Made by a program: the position numbers and the translations under genes
Notes under the pieces: generated by a model
What the model was told of the DNA's origin: nothing
The model's database searches: none
Seen by the model: only the letters and a program-made list of their open reading frames with translations
Part shown: one piece after another, positions 46,973 to 55,163 of the stretch
Layout: each line of letters starts with the position of its first letter
Position numbering within the stretch: position 1 is the stretch's first letter
Source: an uncultured Flavobacteriaceae bacterium
Lineage (GTDB): Bacteria; Bacteroidota; Bacteroidia; Flavobacteriales; Flavobacteriaceae
Assembly: GCA_947493175.1 (NCBI GenBank)
Contig: CANLQD010000002.1
Location: 310,001-374,000, forward strand
Direction: 5' to 3'
Length of the DNA stretch: 64,000 bases

Positions 46973-48154
46973 ATGCTCTCAAACTTATATATGGACTACA
47001 ACGCCACAACACCTTGTGATAAAGAGGTCGTTGATGCGATGCTGCCCTATTTTTATGAAGATTTCGGGAATCCTTCAAGTAGTCATCATCCGTACGGTTG
47101 GTTGGCAAAGAGTGCCGTAGAAGACGCCACTACTTCTATCGCCAAAGCCCTTGGGGTATCTGAGCATAGCTTGATATATACTTCCGGCGCGACCGAAAGT
47201 ATTAATATGGTGTTAAAAGGGGTATTGCGAAAAATGCGGCATCTAGGTTCGCATATGATCACCACGAAAGCGGCACATAAAGCGGTTTTGGATACCTGTG
47301 CTTATTTAAAAGATGACGGGTTGGAAGTCACCTATTTGGGCGTGGATTCCAAAGGGCTGGTATCCCTTGACGATTTGCAAAAGGCGCTTAGACCCGATAC
47401 CATATTAGTATCCTTGCTCTATGCAAACAATGAAACCGGGGTAATTCAACCCCTTGCGGAGATAGCTGAGCTGGTACATGCCAATGGAAGCCTTCTTTTC
47501 TCCGATACTACGCAAGCCTTGGGCAAAGTGGATTTGAACGATGTATTACAACAGGCAGATTATGCTTGTTTTTCTGGTCACAAAATATATGGTCCGAAGG
47601 GAATAGGCTTACTTTATTGCCGAAACAATGATGGGTATGATGCCCTTCCGAGTTTTATACAAGGTGGCGGACAACAGAAAGGGCAACGAGGAGGTACTAT
47701 CAATACGCCTTTAATCGTTGGGATGGCAAAGGCTATTGCACTAGTTAATGAGGGTTTGGAACAAGAGTCAAAAAGGTTACTAAGATTACAAGCGCAATTG
47801 GAAAAGGGTCTTTTGGATATTGAGCTGGCCATGTCTAACAGTACATCCGAACAACGCCTGCCCAATACGGTAAATATTTCCTTCCCGTATGTAGACGGGG
47901 CTAGTTTGCTTTCGGCCTTAGGAGCAAAATTGGCGGTTTCGAATGGTTCTGCCTGTAATTCAGCTTCGGTAGAACCCTCACATGTACTTTTGGCCATGGG
48001 GGTCGAACGCAGTTTGGCCTATGCATCCCTTCGTTTTAGTTTGGGGCGTTACACTACTTCAGAAGATGTAGAAAAGGCCATCACCTTGGTTGCAAATGAG
48101 GTGCTGAAACAACGCGAGCATAACATTTTATGGGAACGAAGGCCTACCTCCTAA
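46973..48154 (+). CDS. NifS/IscS-type cysteine desulfurase
   Basis: This 393-residue PLP enzyme starts LYMDYNATTPCDKEVVDAML. It has SGATESINMVLKG, His in TKAAHKAVLDTC, the PLP Lys204 in CFSGHKIYGPKGIG and catalytic Cys328 in SNGSACNSASVEPSHVL. It takes sulfur from cysteine to form a persulfide. Its place divergent from coxM and next to an XdhC-like gene fits a role in sulfurating the molybdenum cofactor, as NifS4 does with XdhC for Rhodobacter xanthine dehydrogenase; a general Fe-S role cannot be excluded. Confidence 0.92.
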   Translation: MLSNLYMDYNATTPCDKEVVDAMLPYFYEDFGNPSSSHHPYGWLAKSAVEDATTSIAKALGVSEHSLIYTSGATESINMVLKGVLRKMRHLGSHMITTKAAHKAVLDTCAYLKDDGLEVTYLGVDSKGLVSLDDLQKALRPDTILVSLLYANNETGVIQPLAEIAELVHANGSLLFSDTTQALGKVDLNDVLQQADYACFSGHKIYGPKGIGLLYCRNNDGYDALPSFIQGGGQQKGQRGGTINTPLIVGMAKAIALVNEGLEQESKRLLRLQAQLEKGLLDIELAMSNSTSEQRLPNTVNISFPYVDGASLLSALGAKLAVSNGSACNSASVEPSHVLLAMGVERSLAYASLRFSLGRYTTSEDVEKAITLVANEVLKQREHNILWERRPTS

Positions 48155-48162
48155 CCCCCTTC

Positions 48163-48220
48163 ATCCGATAACCGAGATTTATATGCTACGACGCGCCCGC
48201 CTTCCGGTAGCCATTTTACC
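48163..48220 (+). repeat. Interspersed intergenic repeat, short degenerate copy
   Basis: ATCCGATAACCGAGATTTAT then ATGCT matches the 5' palindromic part, and GCCCGCCTTCCGGTAGCCAT matches the CGCCTTCACGTAGCCGT part of the 34518 copy. The middle is missing. It separates two convergent genes. Confidence 0.45.
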
Positions 48221-48227
48221 TGAACTG

Positions 48228-49334
48228 TTAGTTACGTTCGTGAATCGGTCCTACCTTTTCTCGCAACATGCCCCCACGTTTTCCGGAAAACACACCAAGT
48301 ATTTCACTGAACAGACTTAGGGCGATTTCCTCGGGCGTATTGGCCCCGATTTCCAAGCCGCAAGGGGCAAAAATTCGTTCTTGCTCGGCTTCCGTCAACT
48401 CAATACCGCTGGACTTTAATTCAATCACCATTTTATCAAAACGTTTTCGCGGTCCCAAAGAAGCAATGTAAGGCGCGCCACTTTTGATCAAATGTTCAAG
48501 GTTGGCATAATCGGTCTTATAATCATGGGCCATCAAAATAATCGCTGTACGATCATCAATTTCCGGTCGGGCATCTGCGTCCTTGGGGTACAATTGTTTT
48601 ACCGATTGTAGTTTCTCCTTTTGAAGTTTTTGAACATTTCCCGTAAGACTTACGTCCCAGTCCAATAACCTCGCCATTTCCAAAATAGGATATACGTCAT
48701 AATTATCACCGTAAACCGCCAGATGAAACTGTGGGGGAATCAATTCTATGAATACGCTGGCCTCTATACCCTTTTCCTCAAATCTGTAGATGCTGGATTT
48801 CTTATTTTCCAGCACATGTTGAATTTTCTCTTGAAGGAAACTTTGGAAACCGCTGTGTGTACAGTCCTCTAATGATTTATTCACCGTATCGTAGTAAAAG
48901 CTTTTCCCCAGTGTTATGCCACTGACCTTTTCATTGAGCGCGGTCACTGTTGCAATTACATGAACCCCTCTATCCGATACGCATTTTTGTAACATTTCCA
49001 GCATGTTGGAATCTTCTGAAATGGGAGAAATCAACACATCGATGATCCCATTACAACCTAGACCTACCCCTATTTCATTTTCCTTGGAAGTGTCATAGGT
49101 TACGATAGAGGGTTGCTGTTTTAAAATAGCTATTTGTGAACGTTGTAAGGCATCACCTTCCAGACAACCTCCACTAATACCCCCTTCAAAAACGCCTGAT
49201 TCAAAAACCAACATTCGCGCTCCTTCCCGACGGTACGAAGACTCCTCTACCCTTACCACTTGGGCGATAGCGCATTTTTCGCCAGATGCTTTCAACGAAT
49301 GGTATAATTGCAAAATCGATTTTATCTCTTTCAT
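48228..49334 (-). CDS. XdhC/CoxI-family cofactor maturation protein
   Basis: This 368-residue protein is a second XdhC-type factor without the YHS domain of CoxF. It has CAIAQVVRVEESSYRREGAR, GVFEGGISGGCLEGDALQRS with the conserved Cys, a Rossmann domain (FHLAVYGDNYDVYPILEMA), AIILMAHDYKTD and IFAPCGLEIGANTPEEIALS. It likely binds sulfurated Mo cofactor before insertion. It lies between the desulfurase (convergent) and moaA (divergent). Confidence 0.9.
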   Translation of the reverse strand: MKEIKSILQLYHSLKASGEKCAIAQVVRVEESSYRREGARMLVFESGVFEGGISGGCLEGDALQRSQIAILKQQPSIVTYDTSKENEIGVGLGCNGIIDVLISPISEDSNMLEMLQKCVSDRGVHVIATVTALNEKVSGITLGKSFYYDTVNKSLEDCTHSGFQSFLQEKIQHVLENKKSSIYRFEEKGIEASVFIELIPPQFHLAVYGDNYDVYPILEMARLLDWDVSLTGNVQKLQKEKLQSVKQLYPKDADARPEIDDRTAIILMAHDYKTDYANLEHLIKSGAPYIASLGPRKRFDKMVIELKSSGIELTEAEQERIFAPCGLEIGANTPEEIALSLFSEILGVFSGKRGGMLREKVGPIHERN

Positions 49335-49424
49335 TCTCGACGTAAATCTTATTTCTTTCCTAAATAGCTCCCCTAATATATCGAAAAATAGCTATATTGA
49401 CGGTTATAATTGCTGAGAAAGAAC

Positions 49425-50408
49425 ATGAAAGATTCATTCGACAGAACTATAGATTACGTTCGCATCGCGGTTACCGACCGTTGTAATCTTCGCTGCTTTT
49501 ATTGCATGCCTGCCAATGGCATTCCATATGAGCCGAAAGCACATTTGTTAAGTTATGAGGAGATTACCAGATTGCTTCGCGTTCTAGGTGAATTAGGCTT
49601 TCGAAAAGTGCGTTTTACAGGAGGAGAACCTTTTCTGCGTAAAGATTTCATGAAGTTGCTCGAGAACACATCGGCTTTGCCAGCTTTCGAATCCATTCAC
49701 ATTACTTCCAACGGAACACTGCTTCAAAAACATCTTCCAAGATTGAAGGAATTAGGTGTTACCAAGATAAACTTAAGTATCGATTCCTTGGACAAAGACC
49801 GTTTTCATGAAATTACGAGACGGGACGATTTTGTTAAAGTAATGGACACCTTTCATCTCTTGATCGCCAATGGTTTTCAGTTAAAATTGAACGCGGTGAT
49901 AATGAAGGGAATCAATACCCAGGATATTATTCCGTTGGCGGAACTTGCCAAAAACCATCCCGTGGCCGTACGATTTATAGAGGAAATGCCGTTCAATGGC
50001 GGCTACAAAGAGAATATTGAAATGTATTCCGCACGCGACATTTATTCAGATTTACAGGCACACTACGGAACCTTGTTGAAAAACCCAGGTAAACATGGGG
50101 ATACCGCCACTGTTTACCAAATACCCGGATACCAGGGAACGGTTGGGGTCATCGCGGCATTCTCCAGAACCTTCTGCAATACGTGTAATCGACTTCGAAT
50201 TTCCCCAAAAGGAGAAATCAAGAGTTGCCTGTACGATGACGGGGTCTTTAATATTCGTGATTATATGCGCTCTGGGGTTACCGACTTAGAACTGAGCGAA
50301 AAATTTAGGGAGATCATCCGTTTAAAGCCCAAAGATGGTTTTGAAGCCGAGAAAATGCGAAAGACTCCCAAAGCCGCGATGCAGAGTATGAGTAGTATTG
50401 GTGGGTAA
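49425..50408 (+). CDS. moaA: GTP 3',8-cyclase MoaA
   Basis: This 327-residue radical-SAM enzyme makes the first intermediate of molybdenum cofactor synthesis from GTP. The N-terminal cluster is in TDRCNLRCFYCMPANG, SAM/GTP motifs include FTGGEPFLRKD, the C-terminal cluster is in RTFCNTCNRLRIS and KSCLYDDG, and the protein ends in SIGG, the conserved GG tail. I start at ATG 49425; a TTG at 49410 would add five residues. It is divergent from the XdhC-like gene with about 90 bases between. Confidence 0.96.
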   Translation: MKDSFDRTIDYVRIAVTDRCNLRCFYCMPANGIPYEPKAHLLSYEEITRLLRVLGELGFRKVRFTGGEPFLRKDFMKLLENTSALPAFESIHITSNGTLLQKHLPRLKELGVTKINLSIDSLDKDRFHEITRRDDFVKVMDTFHLLIANGFQLKLNAVIMKGINTQDIIPLAELAKNHPVAVRFIEEMPFNGGYKENIEMYSARDIYSDLQAHYGTLLKNPGKHGDTATVYQIPGYQGTVGVIAAFSRTFCNTCNRLRISPKGEIKSCLYDDGVFNIRDYMRSGVTDLELSEKFREIIRLKPKDGFEAEKMRKTPKAAMQSMSSIGG

Positions 50409-50560
50409 TACGTAAATCGGGACATGTTTAACACATGCTGCCTCCTGAATGTATACACCAAAATTACTCAGTAGAACGGCTATTACCTAAAGTTATATTG
50501 TGATAGATGCTGTTTTGTGCCAAGTGAAGGGTGCCTTGCGAACAGCGAACAGCTAAAAAA

Positions 50561-51775
50561 ATGAACAACGTTTTTATCCCCTACGAAAAAGCCCTCGAAA
50601 TCTTAGAAACACACAAAGGAGACTTCCCCGTTGAGGAGCGCCCGCTCGATACATGCATAGGCTCCTATTTGGCAGAGGACCTTGTGGCAGATCGGGACTT
50701 CCCGCCTTTTGACAGAGTTACCATGGACGGGATTGCCATTTCCTACAGGACATTCCAGGATGGCCGAAGGGACTATCCCATTGAAAAAACGGCTGCGGCA
50801 GGAGCTCCACAGGCTACTCTTCAAGACGCTAAGAACTGTATCGAAGTGATGACTGGTGCCATTATGCCAAAGGGTGTCGATACGGTTATTCGGTATGAGG
50901 ACCTTCACATAGAAAATGATACCGCTACTATTGTCTTAGACGAACTTCGGCACAAGCAAAATGTACACTTTAAGGGGATGGATATTGCAAAGAATACCAT
51001 CATTGTTTTAAAGGGAAAGCAACTTTCCAGTGCGGAAATCAACATTGCCGCCGCTGTAGGGAAAGCAACCTTGAAGGTGCGACAGCTACCAAAAGTGGTC
51101 ATATTCTCGACCGGTGATGAGCTGATCGAGGTTCAAGAGACACCCGAATTACATCAGATCAGGCGGTCTAATGTATACGGCATCCAAGCCACACTGAAAG
51201 AATGGGGAATTCTGGCAGATATGCACCATTTGGCGGACAATAAAAGTGAAATGTTGAATGTGATTTCGAAAGCACTTTCGATCTATGACCTTTTTGTTTT
51301 CACAGGGGGTGTTTCCAAAGGAAAGTTTGATTACTTGCCCGAAGTTCTTGAAGAGTTACAGGTTACAAAACACTTTCATAAGATACAACAACGCCCGGGC
51401 AAGCCGTTTTGGTTCGGAAGCAATGCAGGGGGAAAAAGAATTTTTGCACTTCCCGGCAATCCGGTTTCCTCTTTCGTATGCGTATACATGTATTTGCGTT
51501 TTTGGTTACTGGTGTCTTTGGAAATAGAACAAGAGACTTTATATGTACGGCTTAAAAACGATGTACATTTTCAACCCAATTTGGTCTACTTTCTAGAGGC
51601 TGTTTTAGAGAGTTCCTCAGATGGGGGGCTTTTGGCGACGGCTATCAAGGGAAATGGTTCTGGAGATTTTGCAAATCTTGTAAAAACAGACGGATTTTTG
51701 ATACTTCCGCAAAATAAAAGCCAATTTTTTGCGAATGAGGCGTATCCTTTTGTACCTTACCGAAGAAAATGGTAA
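50561..51775 (+). CDS. moeA: Molybdopterin molybdenumtransferase MoeA
   Basis: This 404-residue enzyme inserts molybdate into adenylylated molybdopterin. It has the MoeA pattern: FPPFDRVTMDGIAISYRTF, IEVMTGAIMPKGVDTVIRYE, VVIFSTGDELIEVQ, VFTGGVSKGKFDYLPEVLEE, QQRPGKPFWFG and FALPGNPVSSFVCVYMYLR. I start at ATG 50561 (MNNVFIPYEKAL) rather than an in-frame GTG at 50531. It lies 152 bases after moaA. Other Moco genes (moaB-E, mogA) are not in this window. Confidence 0.95.
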   Translation: MNNVFIPYEKALEILETHKGDFPVEERPLDTCIGSYLAEDLVADRDFPPFDRVTMDGIAISYRTFQDGRRDYPIEKTAAAGAPQATLQDAKNCIEVMTGAIMPKGVDTVIRYEDLHIENDTATIVLDELRHKQNVHFKGMDIAKNTIIVLKGKQLSSAEINIAAAVGKATLKVRQLPKVVIFSTGDELIEVQETPELHQIRRSNVYGIQATLKEWGILADMHHLADNKSEMLNVISKALSIYDLFVFTGGVSKGKFDYLPEVLEELQVTKHFHKIQQRPGKPFWFGSNAGGKRIFALPGNPVSSFVCVYMYLRFWLLVSLEIEQETLYVRLKNDVHFQPNLVYFLEAVLESSSDGGLLATAIKGNGSGDFANLVKTDGFLILPQNKSQFFANEAYPFVPYRRKW

Positions 51776-51784
51776 GGTATTGTT

Positions 51785-52228
51785 ATGGGAACCATGAAAA
51801 CAACTTGTTGTAAAACAAAGGGTTGTACCTCCAAGAAAGCGAAAGCTGCCAATGGATCCATGTCCCTTTTTTCTACACTACTATTGATTCTAATTCCAAA
51901 ATGCCCGCTGTGTATGACGGCGTACATGAGTGCCATGGTACTTTTTTTTGATGTGGAATACGCTACATTGGTGCCTGTACTTTTACATACCAAGCCTTTA
52001 ATGGGACTCTTTATCATTATGCTGATTGTACTAAATCGTAAGGATACAAGAACATGGGTTTCATTGGGTATAGCGAGCGTTGCACTTCTCTTTTTGGTTT
52101 TAAGAACTTATTTTGGTTCAGCTTTGATGATTCCTGAATGGGTGCTTTATACCTCCTTTGTTTTTGCCATTTGGTACAACGGCAACTTTCGCTATTTTTA
52201 TCGTTATATCCGGTTTAGACTGGCTTAA
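51785..52228 (+). CDS. Cys-rich small membrane protein, function unknown
   Basis: This 147-residue protein has a Cys/Lys-rich N-terminus (MKTTCCKTKGCTSKKAKAA) and four hydrophobic segments, the first starting with IPKCPLCMTAYMSAM. The CPxC in the first span resembles metal-binding motifs of MerC-type transporters, though I cannot place it in a family. It starts nine bases after the moeA stop and is probably co-transcribed. A role in metal handling for the cox module is a guess. Confidence 0.72.
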   Translation: MGTMKTTCCKTKGCTSKKAKAANGSMSLFSTLLLILIPKCPLCMTAYMSAMVLFFDVEYATLVPVLLHTKPLMGLFIIMLIVLNRKDTRTWVSLGIASVALLFLVLRTYFGSALMIPEWVLYTSFVFAIWYNGNFRYFYRYIRFRLA

Positions 52229-52235
52229 ATGTTTA

Positions 52236-52375
52236 ACTCTATAATCGAGATTTAAAATGCCCCGATCCCGAATGCTTGGGACGTTGAAATCAGAACTGAA
52301 TTTTCTATGAATGCCTCGTGGGCTTCTTACGCCTTCATGTAGCCGTTTCGGAGGATGAAGGTCCGGAGGATGTTT
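52236..52375 (+). repeat. Interspersed intergenic repeat, long copy
   Basis: ACTCTATAATCGAGATTTAA at the 5' end, then CCCGAATGCTTGGGACGTTG, ATGCCTCGTGGGCTTCTTAC and GCCTTCATGTAGCCGTTTCG to GGATGAAGGTCCGGAGGA. It aligns along nearly the whole length with the 34518 copy, with a different arm in the first hairpin region. The rest of the gap to 52545 carries a possible promoter only. Confidence 0.7.
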
Positions 52376-52474
52376 ACTTTTATCGATAGGTTTCCTTTTG
52401 CGATCGGGAGGGAATAACAGCTTTTTTAACTTGATAAGCCCCCATAAAAGTTAATGGATTGTTAAACGAACTTA

Positions 52475-52482
52475 TATTTTTG
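52475..52482 (+). promoter_or_regulatory. Candidate -7 element of the VWA lipoprotein gene
   Basis: TATTTTTG matches TAnnTTTG. A TTG lies 13 bases upstream (shorter than the usual spacing). The ATG is 64 bases downstream. Confidence 0.3.
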
Positions 52483-52545
52483 AACCGCACTATACTTTAA
52501 ATCAATTTGCATCGTTCTGCAAGGTGAACGTTAAACAAATTGAGA

Positions 52546-53640
52546 ATGAAATCATACACCAAGCTACTCCTTCTTTTTTTAGCAACCGCTTTTATTGTAT
52601 CATGCGGCAATGCAGATGACGATGTTAATTTCGGGTTAAACACGGGAAACGATGAACTAGGACAAGGAATCCCGGTCGATGACTGCCTTAATTTCCCTGA
52701 AAGTGATTTGATACTTTCCATTCAGGATCAATTTGTAACACAGCCGGGCAAGGTATCTATCTTCTTTAAGGTTTCCGATACCCAAGGCGATCCGGTACCC
52801 GGTTTGACGGCCGATCAATTCACTATTTACGAACAAGGCCGAAATGATGATTGTTTCAATACCATATCTACCTCGGAATCCTTAGCGCGTATCTCGCCCA
52901 ATTCCCAGATTTTTAGCACCAATACGTTACTGGTGCTCGACCTTAGTAATAGTGTATTGAGCAGTAGTTTAGATGAGTTGAAATCGGCTACTACCAGTTT
53001 TGTAAACAACGTAATGCCCGAAACCACTACAGAATCTTTTCAAATGGCCATTTATTGGTTTGACGGGGAGGACAAATTACACCTGTTAAACGAACTTACT
53101 CCTGATAAGGAAGAATTGACAGCTTCGATAGCCGGTATTACAGAAGATATAAGCAATGACCCCTCTACCGATTTGTATGGTGCGGTCATTAAATCTACCG
53201 ACCGGGCTACGGAATTATTGGTCGATAGTACCCAAGGAGGGAAAATAGGTGCGGCGTCGGTGGTCATCTTTACAGACGGTACCGATCAAGCTTCGCGATT
53301 TACACAAGAAGCTGCACAGAAAAAAGTAGATGATGCCGATTCGAATATTGCTTTTTTCACTATAGGTCTGGGCAGTGAAATCGATACACAAGTGTTGTCC
53401 GATATAGGAAAGACCTTTAGTGTTTTTGCCGGCAACAAAGAAGAATTGGAACAGACCTTCAATGATATCTCCTTTCGGGTCGCCCAGCAGGCCAATAGTT
53501 TTTATTTGTTCGAGTATTGTAGCCCAAAGCGGGACGGTAGTGGCGAAAACAACCTGGCCATTCAGGTGAAAGATGGTAGTAGGCAAGGTGCGGTACAAAC
53601 TAAATTTAGCGCCAACGGATTTACAGGAGGTTGTGAATAA
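52546..53640 (+). CDS. VWA-domain lipoprotein
   Basis: This 364-residue protein has a lipoprotein signal (LLLLFLATAFIVSCGNADD) and an N-terminal beta domain (about 55-120, DQFVTQPGKVSIFFKVSDTQ) resembling the segment before VWA domains in such proteins. A von Willebrand A domain follows with MIDAS start LLVLDLSNSV and later VVIFTDGTDQASRF. It is probably outer-membrane anchored and binds proteins through a metal ion. I start at ATG 52546 rather than the in-frame TTG at 52540. Confidence 0.85.
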   Translation: MKSYTKLLLLFLATAFIVSCGNADDDVNFGLNTGNDELGQGIPVDDCLNFPESDLILSIQDQFVTQPGKVSIFFKVSDTQGDPVPGLTADQFTIYEQGRNDDCFNTISTSESLARISPNSQIFSTNTLLVLDLSNSVLSSSLDELKSATTSFVNNVMPETTTESFQMAIYWFDGEDKLHLLNELTPDKEELTASIAGITEDISNDPSTDLYGAVIKSTDRATELLVDSTQGGKIGAASVVIFTDGTDQASRFTQEAAQKKVDDADSNIAFFTIGLGSEIDTQVLSDIGKTFSVFAGNKEELEQTFNDISFRVAQQANSFYLFEYCSPKRDGSGENNLAIQVKDGSRQGAVQTKFSANGFTGGCE

Positions 53641-53667
53641 ACAGTTTTAACTAGAATCGTACAATAG

Positions 53668-53700
53668 AAAGGGATGCTTTGGAGCATCCCTTTTTCTTTT
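53668..53700 (+). terminator. Terminator of the VWA lipoprotein gene
   Basis: AAAGGGATGCT (53668-53678) pairs with AGCATCCCTTT (53683-53693) around a TTGG loop, followed by a T-rich tract. It ends the gene finishing at 53640. Confidence 0.88.
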
Positions 53701-53825
53701 CTATAGAACCGGTCCTATCCATTGAAAAAACTATTTAAGTTTCAATTTTTTGACTAACAAAACATCTGTATGACAGTTCGCAACGTATAAACCTAAAGAA
53801 CCCTAACACATTTAATGTTTGTAAA

Positions 53826-54653
53826 ATGAAAAAAACAGTTTTAATTAGTTCGTTATCTATCATTCTCTTAGCCTCTTGCGTCTCCAAAAAGAAATACGTT
53901 GCTTTGGAAACCGATTTGGCAGAGACAAAAAGTGTGTTGACAAAAACACAAGTTGAAAAAGAAGAATTAGAAACCAAAGTTTCAAAAATTGAAGCACGCG
54001 TTGCCGAATACAATGAAAAGATCAATTCGTTGAAAGAGGTGAACGATAGTCAATATACTTCGGTCGATGATGTGGCTGTTATGAGCAACAATACAAAGGC
54101 TAAAATGCGGTCGACCTTGACCAAGGTAGATCCCTCCAAACTGGCAGAGGCTAAAACGTTACAAGATTCGATGAACTTGGCGGTATCCTATCATTTGAAA
54201 AAATCGATTGCCGATGAAGAGGATGACATCAATGTTGATATTGATAAAACAGTGGTGATGATCAACATCTCTGACAAAATGTTGTTTAACAGCGGTAGCT
54301 ACCGTGTAAGTAGTAAAGCAAATACCATTTTGGAGAAATTGGCAGAGGTCATCAACTCTGAACCAAGTATGGAGGTAATGGTCGAAGGCCATACCGATTC
54401 GCGTACCATTAGCACCGAAATGTTTCAAGACAACTGGGATTTAAGTGTAAAGCGTGCCACTTCTATTGTTCGTATCCTACAAGAAAAGTACAATGTAGAT
54501 CCGGCCAAGATGATTGCTGCCGGTAGAAGTAGTTACCTTCCTTTGGTCGATAACGACTCCAAAGAAAATCGCGCGAAAAACCGCCGCACCAAAATCGTGA
54601 TCATTCCTAATTTGGATAAATTCTTTGCGTTATTGGAGTCTGAAAATCTCTAA
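53826..54653 (+). CDS. OmpA-family lipoprotein
   Basis: This 275-residue protein has a lipobox (LLASCVSKKKY), a coiled-coil stretch (about 30-75, ETKSVLTKTQVEKEELETKV), a linker domain and a C-terminal OmpA-like peptidoglycan-binding domain (about 150-270): LFNSGSYRVS, VEGHTDSRTIS, NWDLSVKRATSIVRIL, GRSSYLPL and ENRAKNRRTKIVI, with the Asp and Arg that bind diaminopimelate. It tethers the outer membrane to the wall. It stands between two terminators. Confidence 0.93.
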   Translation: MKKTVLISSLSIILLASCVSKKKYVALETDLAETKSVLTKTQVEKEELETKVSKIEARVAEYNEKINSLKEVNDSQYTSVDDVAVMSNNTKAKMRSTLTKVDPSKLAEAKTLQDSMNLAVSYHLKKSIADEEDDINVDIDKTVVMINISDKMLFNSGSYRVSSKANTILEKLAEVINSEPSMEVMVEGHTDSRTISTEMFQDNWDLSVKRATSIVRILQEKYNVDPAKMIAAGRSSYLPLVDNDSKENRAKNRRTKIVIIPNLDKFFALLESENL

Positions 54654-54678
54654 GTCGAGCATCGAACGAAAACATATG

Positions 54679-54707
54679 AAAGGAGGCCAAAGGGCCTCCT
54701 TTTTTTA
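54679..54707 (+). terminator. Terminator of the OmpA-family gene
   Basis: AAAGGAGGCC (54679-54688) pairs with GGCCTCCTTT (54693-54702) around an AAAG loop and continues into a run of T. It is a textbook intrinsic terminator. Confidence 0.9.
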
Positions 54708-54872
54708 TTGAACTTGTCTGAGTTCATTAAAATTAGATAAGTAGGGTTTTTGGAATGGTAGTTGTTTCATAGACGAGAACCCTATATGATCTTAGATTGA
54801 CCACCAACATCCTAAAGACTATGATGATGTTTCACCTTGTTCGTCTCTCAGCGGACGCAAAACACAGAAATC

Positions 54873-55040
54873 ATGGATGTATTCAACGTATTAATTCAGA
54901 ACAGCTCTTTACATGGCATGCCCACTTGGTATAAGGCCACTACCCTTCTTTTGTTTGCTTTTATCCTTAGTCTGGTACTCAGCTCATTTTTTATTTTGGT
55001 AACCCAAGGTCCCGATATGACTATTCGGTTTGGGTATTGA
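54873..55040 (+). CDS. 55-residue single-span membrane protein
   Basis: MDVFNVLIQNSSLHGMPTWY begins an amphipathic N-terminal part, followed by a strongly hydrophobic span (TTLLLFAFILSLVLSSFFIL) and a short tail ending MTIRFGY. It resembles in size and plan the 56-residue protein at 62689, on the other side of the barrel/macroglobulin pair. It lies 123 bases upstream of the barrel gene. The function is unknown. Confidence 0.6.
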   Translation: MDVFNVLIQNSSLHGMPTWYKATTLLLFAFILSLVLSSFFILVTQGPDMTIRFGY

Positions 55041-55163
55041 TTCACAGCACCTAGAACTCCTTTTTGCACCGTTTCACTCATTGGGGTAGTCCGTTCGCTC
55101 AAAGCTGATTGCATGGGCCGAGCGTAGCCTGTAGTTTCGTTTTCATAAACAACCACCAATCTT

